From JBEIDK01 sp040383485 (GTDB lineage: Bacteria; Bacteroidota; Bacteroidia; UBA4408), in NCBI GenBank assembly GCA_040383485.1, contig JBEIDK010000143.1, positions 1 through 8,147 of the forward strand: 8,147 nt of DNA, written 5' to 3'. The first letter of the stretch is position 1, and the number at the start of each line of letters is the position of its first letter. Shown here in pieces: positions 6,154 through 8,147 of the stretch. The position numbers and the translations under genes were made by a program. Under the pieces are notes generated by a model. The model was not told the origin of the DNA. It saw only the letters and a list, made by a program, of their open reading frames with translations, and made no database searches.

Positions 6154-6175
6154 ATAGTTTATTATTTTAAACTAT
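6154..6175 (-). promoter_or_regulatory. Perfect inverted repeat just before the 60-aa gene
   Basis: ATAGTTTA (6154-6161) and TAAACTAT (6168-6175) are perfect inverse copies around a 6-nt spacer, ending 4 nt upstream of the 60-aa gene's ATG. It could be an operator for a dimeric regulator or, in RNA, a hairpin that blocks or exposes the start. Between the repeat and the start the minus strand reads TTTGC. Chance is possible because the bases are almost all A/T. Confidence 0.35.
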
Positions 6176-6269
6176 AACGAATCTCTTTTGGTTTTATTGT
6201 GTGAGGTGAAGTTTTATTTTGAATGAGGTAACAATATTTTAATTTATGTGAATTAATGTTATTTTGTAG

Positions 6270-6292
6270 AGGTAAAAAAATAAATATTACCT
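6270..6292 (-). terminator. Weak hairpin after the nucleoside transporter gene
   Basis: AGGTAA (6270-6275) and TTACCT (6287-6292) are inverse copies separated by 11 A/T bases, 20 bp downstream of the transporter stop on the minus strand. The loop is large and no clear U run follows on that strand, so this is at best a poor terminator. It may allow readthrough towards the 60-aa gene. Confidence 0.25.
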
Positions 6293-6311
6293 GGTTTTAA
6301 AGAGTAAACTA

Positions 6312-7592
6312 CTAAACCAAAATGCCAGCCAAGGTTGCAGATAAATAACTGGCTAGTGTTCCGCATATTAATGCACGCATTCCTAATTTAGCCAAGTCCT
6401 TTCGGCGGTCGGGAGCTAATTCTCCAATACCTCCAACCTGAATAGCAATGCTACTAAAATTTGCAAAGCCGCATAAAGCAAAGCTAACTATTGTTATTGC
6501 TTTTGGCGATAACGCCCCACTTTTCATCATTGCAGTTAAATCGCTATAAGCTACAAATTCATTAATAACAATTTTTGTTCCTAGCAAACCTCCAACTGCA
6601 TGTGTATCGGCACTGGGCACACCCATAGCCCAAGCAAAAACAGAGAAAATACTCCCTAAAATTTCTTTTAAATTTAAATGTGCTACATCAATACCAATTG
6701 CACTAAAGCTAATGTTCTTCGAAGCCAATCCTCGTCCTAAATAACCTAAACCAGAATCAATCATTGCTATTAATGCTATAAAGCCAATTAACATGGCTAA
6801 TACATTTAAAGAAACCTTTAATCCATCGCCAGCGCCATGAGATATAGCATCTAATAAATTGGCGTGTGTCTTTTTTATTTCAAGCGTAACATTGCCTTTG
6901 GTCATAGATTCTTCAGTTTCGGGATAAACTATTTTTGCAATTACCAATGCTGCAGGCGCAGCCATTATACTAGCAGCAATCAAATATGGAGCAGGCACTC
7001 CCATAGAAATATAAACGGCCATAACCCCTCCTGCAATGCAAGCCATACTGCCTGCCATACTTGCTAAAAGTTCACTCTTGGTCATAGAACTAATATATGG
7101 TTTAATCATAATTTGAGCTTCTACTTGTCCAACAAAGGCACTCGCAACATTACTTAACGCCTCACTACCACTAACACCCATAAGCTTATGAACTATTTTA
7201 GCTATTACAGACACAATACGTTGCATTAAACCTAAATGATATGCTATACTCACCAATACACTAACAAAAATAATTGTAGGCATGATTTTGAAAATAAAAA
7301 TAAAGCCGCTTCCAATGCCAAATACATTGTCGAGTTTGGTACCATTTACCAGTATCCCAAAAACAAAATCGGCACCCTTCATTGAAAAATCTAGTACCTT
7401 TGTAACGAGGTAGCCAAGCTTAGAAAACAATGTTTGGCCAAATGGAACTTTTAGTATAAATATTGCCAAACTAAGCTGAATTGCTAATCCGCTTAATACT
7501 AATCTATAATTTATAGCCTTGCGGTTATTACTCATTAAAAAAGCAAGTCCTAAAATGAGAATAATACCAATTATCCCAGTAAATTGTTCCAT
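6312..7592 (-). CDS. Concentrative nucleoside transporter (CNT/NupC family)
   Basis: This is a 426-residue, very hydrophobic inner-membrane protein of the family that imports nucleosides with Na+ or H+. The helix-rich N terminus (1-120) is followed by the conserved GQVEA at residues 155-159 (re-entrant hairpin 1, substrate-binding), then NEFVAY at 344-349, and the family signature CGFANFSSIAIQVGGIG at 374-390. By analogy with the Vibrio cholerae CNT, Gln156, Glu158, Glu345, Asn378 and Ser381 are likely nucleoside contacts. The threonine usually found in GQTE is valine here (Val157), which may alter base or sugar preference; that is inference. The length is normal for a bacterial CNT and both ends are intact. 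The start is ATG at 7590-7592 (complement), only 15 bp after the stop of the DUF151-UVR gene on the same strand, so the two are almost certainly cotranscribed. A role in nucleoside salvage is well supported by family; the exact substrate is not known. Confidence 0.95.
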   Translation of the reverse strand: MEQFTGIIGIILILGLAFLMSNNRKAINYRLVLSGLAIQLSLAIFILKVPFGQTLFSKLGYLVTKVLDFSMKGADFVFGILVNGTKLDNVFGIGSGFIFIFKIMPTIIFVSVLVSIAYHLGLMQRIVSVIAKIVHKLMGVSGSEALSNVASAFVGQVEAQIMIKPYISSMTKSELLASMAGSMACIAGGVMAVYISMGVPAPYLIAASIMAAPAALVIAKIVYPETEESMTKGNVTLEIKKTHANLLDAISHGAGDGLKVSLNVLAMLIGFIALIAMIDSGLGYLGRGLASKNISFSAIGIDVAHLNLKEILGSIFSVFAWAMGVPSADTHAVGGLLGTKIVINEFVAYSDLTAMMKSGALSPKAITIVSFALCGFANFSSIAIQVGGIGELAPDRRKDLAKLGMRALICGTLASYLSATLAGILV

Positions 7593-7607
7593 AAAATAAG
7601 AATTAAA

Positions 7608-8147
7608 TTATTGATTTTTTCTAGCGTTTATTTCGTCTCGAATATTTGTAGCTTTTTCATAATCCTCTGCATCTAATGCTTCTTGTAACATATCGCTTAA
7701 CTGAATATTAGTATATTTTGAGAACACATTCACAGGCTCTTCTTCCTTTTCTACGAGTTCATCATCTTCATCAACTGACATATTAGATTCATCATCATCA
7801 ATAGAAATACCTACCGAATTAATAATAAATTCATAAGTATAAATTGGGCAATTAAACCTCAAAGCTATGGCAATGGCATCGCTAGTTCTAGAGTCTAGCT
7901 CTATTTCACGTTCTCCATTATTACAAAGTATTTTAGCATAAAAAACACCTTCTACTAAATTGTAAATGATTACCTCTGTAAAGTTAATACCAAATTCTGA
8001 AGATATGGGCTTGAATAAATCATGTGTAAGTGGTCGGTTAGGTTTTATTTTTTCCTTCTCAATAGCAATTGCTTGAGCTTCTAAAACTCCAATAATAATG
8101 GGTATTCTTCTTCGCCCTCTATTTTCTTCAAGAATAAGAGCATATGC
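7608..8147 (-). CDS. Bifunctional nuclease-like (DUF151) protein with C-terminal UVR domain; N-terminal end outside window
   Basis: The frame is open from the right edge to TAA (complement of 7608-7610), giving 179 visible residues. The TTG at 7860-7862 (complement) is an internal leucine, not a start. Visible residues 1-110 are the core of the bifunctional nuclease/DUF151 domain, with hallmark stretches GRRRIPIIIGVLEAQAIA, NRPLTHDLF and ELDSRTSDAIAIALRF. An acidic linker (about 117-137, mostly Asp/Glu) leads to a UVR domain at 145-176 (LQEALDAEDYEKATNIRDEI), the helical-hairpin motif known from UvrB and UvrC. The family has reported DNase/RNase activity in a few members, but its role in Bacteroidota is not settled; the UVR motif suggests a protein partner. 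Only the first few dozen residues should be missing. The gene sits directly upstream of the nucleoside transporter. From memory, this pair is often neighbours in Bacteroidota near thymidylate synthase and electron-transfer flavoprotein genes, which a wider window could show. Confidence 0.92.
   Translation of the reverse strand, partial: AYALILEENRGRRRIPIIIGVLEAQAIAIEKEKIKPNRPLTHDLFKPISSEFGINFTEVIIYNLVEGVFYAKILCNNGEREIELDSRTSDAIAIALRFNCPIYTYEFIINSVGISIDDDESNMSVDEDDELVEKEEEPVNVFSKYTNIQLSDMLQEALDAEDYEKATNIRDEINARKNQ

Noticed and set aside
6864..7067. Plus-strand open frame of 67 codons
   Set aside because: Antisense shadow of the nucleoside transporter; its cysteine- and histidine-rich sequence looks like a by-product of the transporter's codons.
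7608..7862. A separate 84-residue gene starting at the TTG at 7862
   Set aside because: The frame continues open to the right edge and the upstream translation is a clear DUF151 domain, so this is only the C-terminal part of a larger gene.

Overview
The window reads as part of the chromosome of an AT-rich member of the Bacteroidota. The pointers are: a type IX secretion (Por) C-terminal sorting domain on a secreted amylase, a DUF151 nuclease-domain protein with a C-terminal UVR motif (a Bacteroidota arrangement), no Shine-Dalgarno sequences ahead of starts, and a perfect TAnnTTTG-type -7 box before one gene. Genus cannot be named from this sequence.

Layout, left to right. 1-1003 (+): 3' part of a secreted GH13 alpha-amylase-like enzyme with a T9SS sorting domain, followed by a good hairpin terminator. 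1251-1469 (-): a 72-residue protein split into a lysine-rich half and an aspartate-rich half. 1470-1917: non-coding, holding copy 1 of a 163-bp repeat element. 1918-3918 (+): ligA, the replicative NAD-dependent DNA ligase. 3958-5790 (+): an MsbA-like ABC exporter with its permease and ATPase in one chain. 5792-5955: copy 2 of the repeat element. 5967-6149 (-): a small unrecognised protein. 6312-7592 (-): a NupC-family nucleoside transporter. 7608-8147 (-): the C-terminal part of a bifunctional nuclease-like (DUF151) protein, 15 bp upstream of the transporter and probably in the same operon.

The coding genes are mostly ordinary housekeeping and envelope functions. The most interesting signal is the pair of dispersed elements at 1682-1844 and 5792-5955. 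They are about 91% identical and in the same orientation. They share imperfect inverted termini (about CCCAGATTATGCRTTAG), and each is flanked by its own perfect 5-bp direct repeat (ATTAA for copy 1, TTAAA for copy 2). This is the signature of a MITE-like non-autonomous transposable element. Each copy can fold end to end into a long hairpin. In copy 2, all seven transition-type mismatches become G.U wobbles in the minus-strand transcript and A.C mismatches in the plus-strand transcript, which hints at a structured RNA in one orientation. Copy 2 landed in what had been a 7-nt gap between two convergent genes, duplicating the stop codon region of the ABC exporter without changing its product. 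Copy 1 sits between the divergent 72-aa gene and ligA. No transposase is present in the window.
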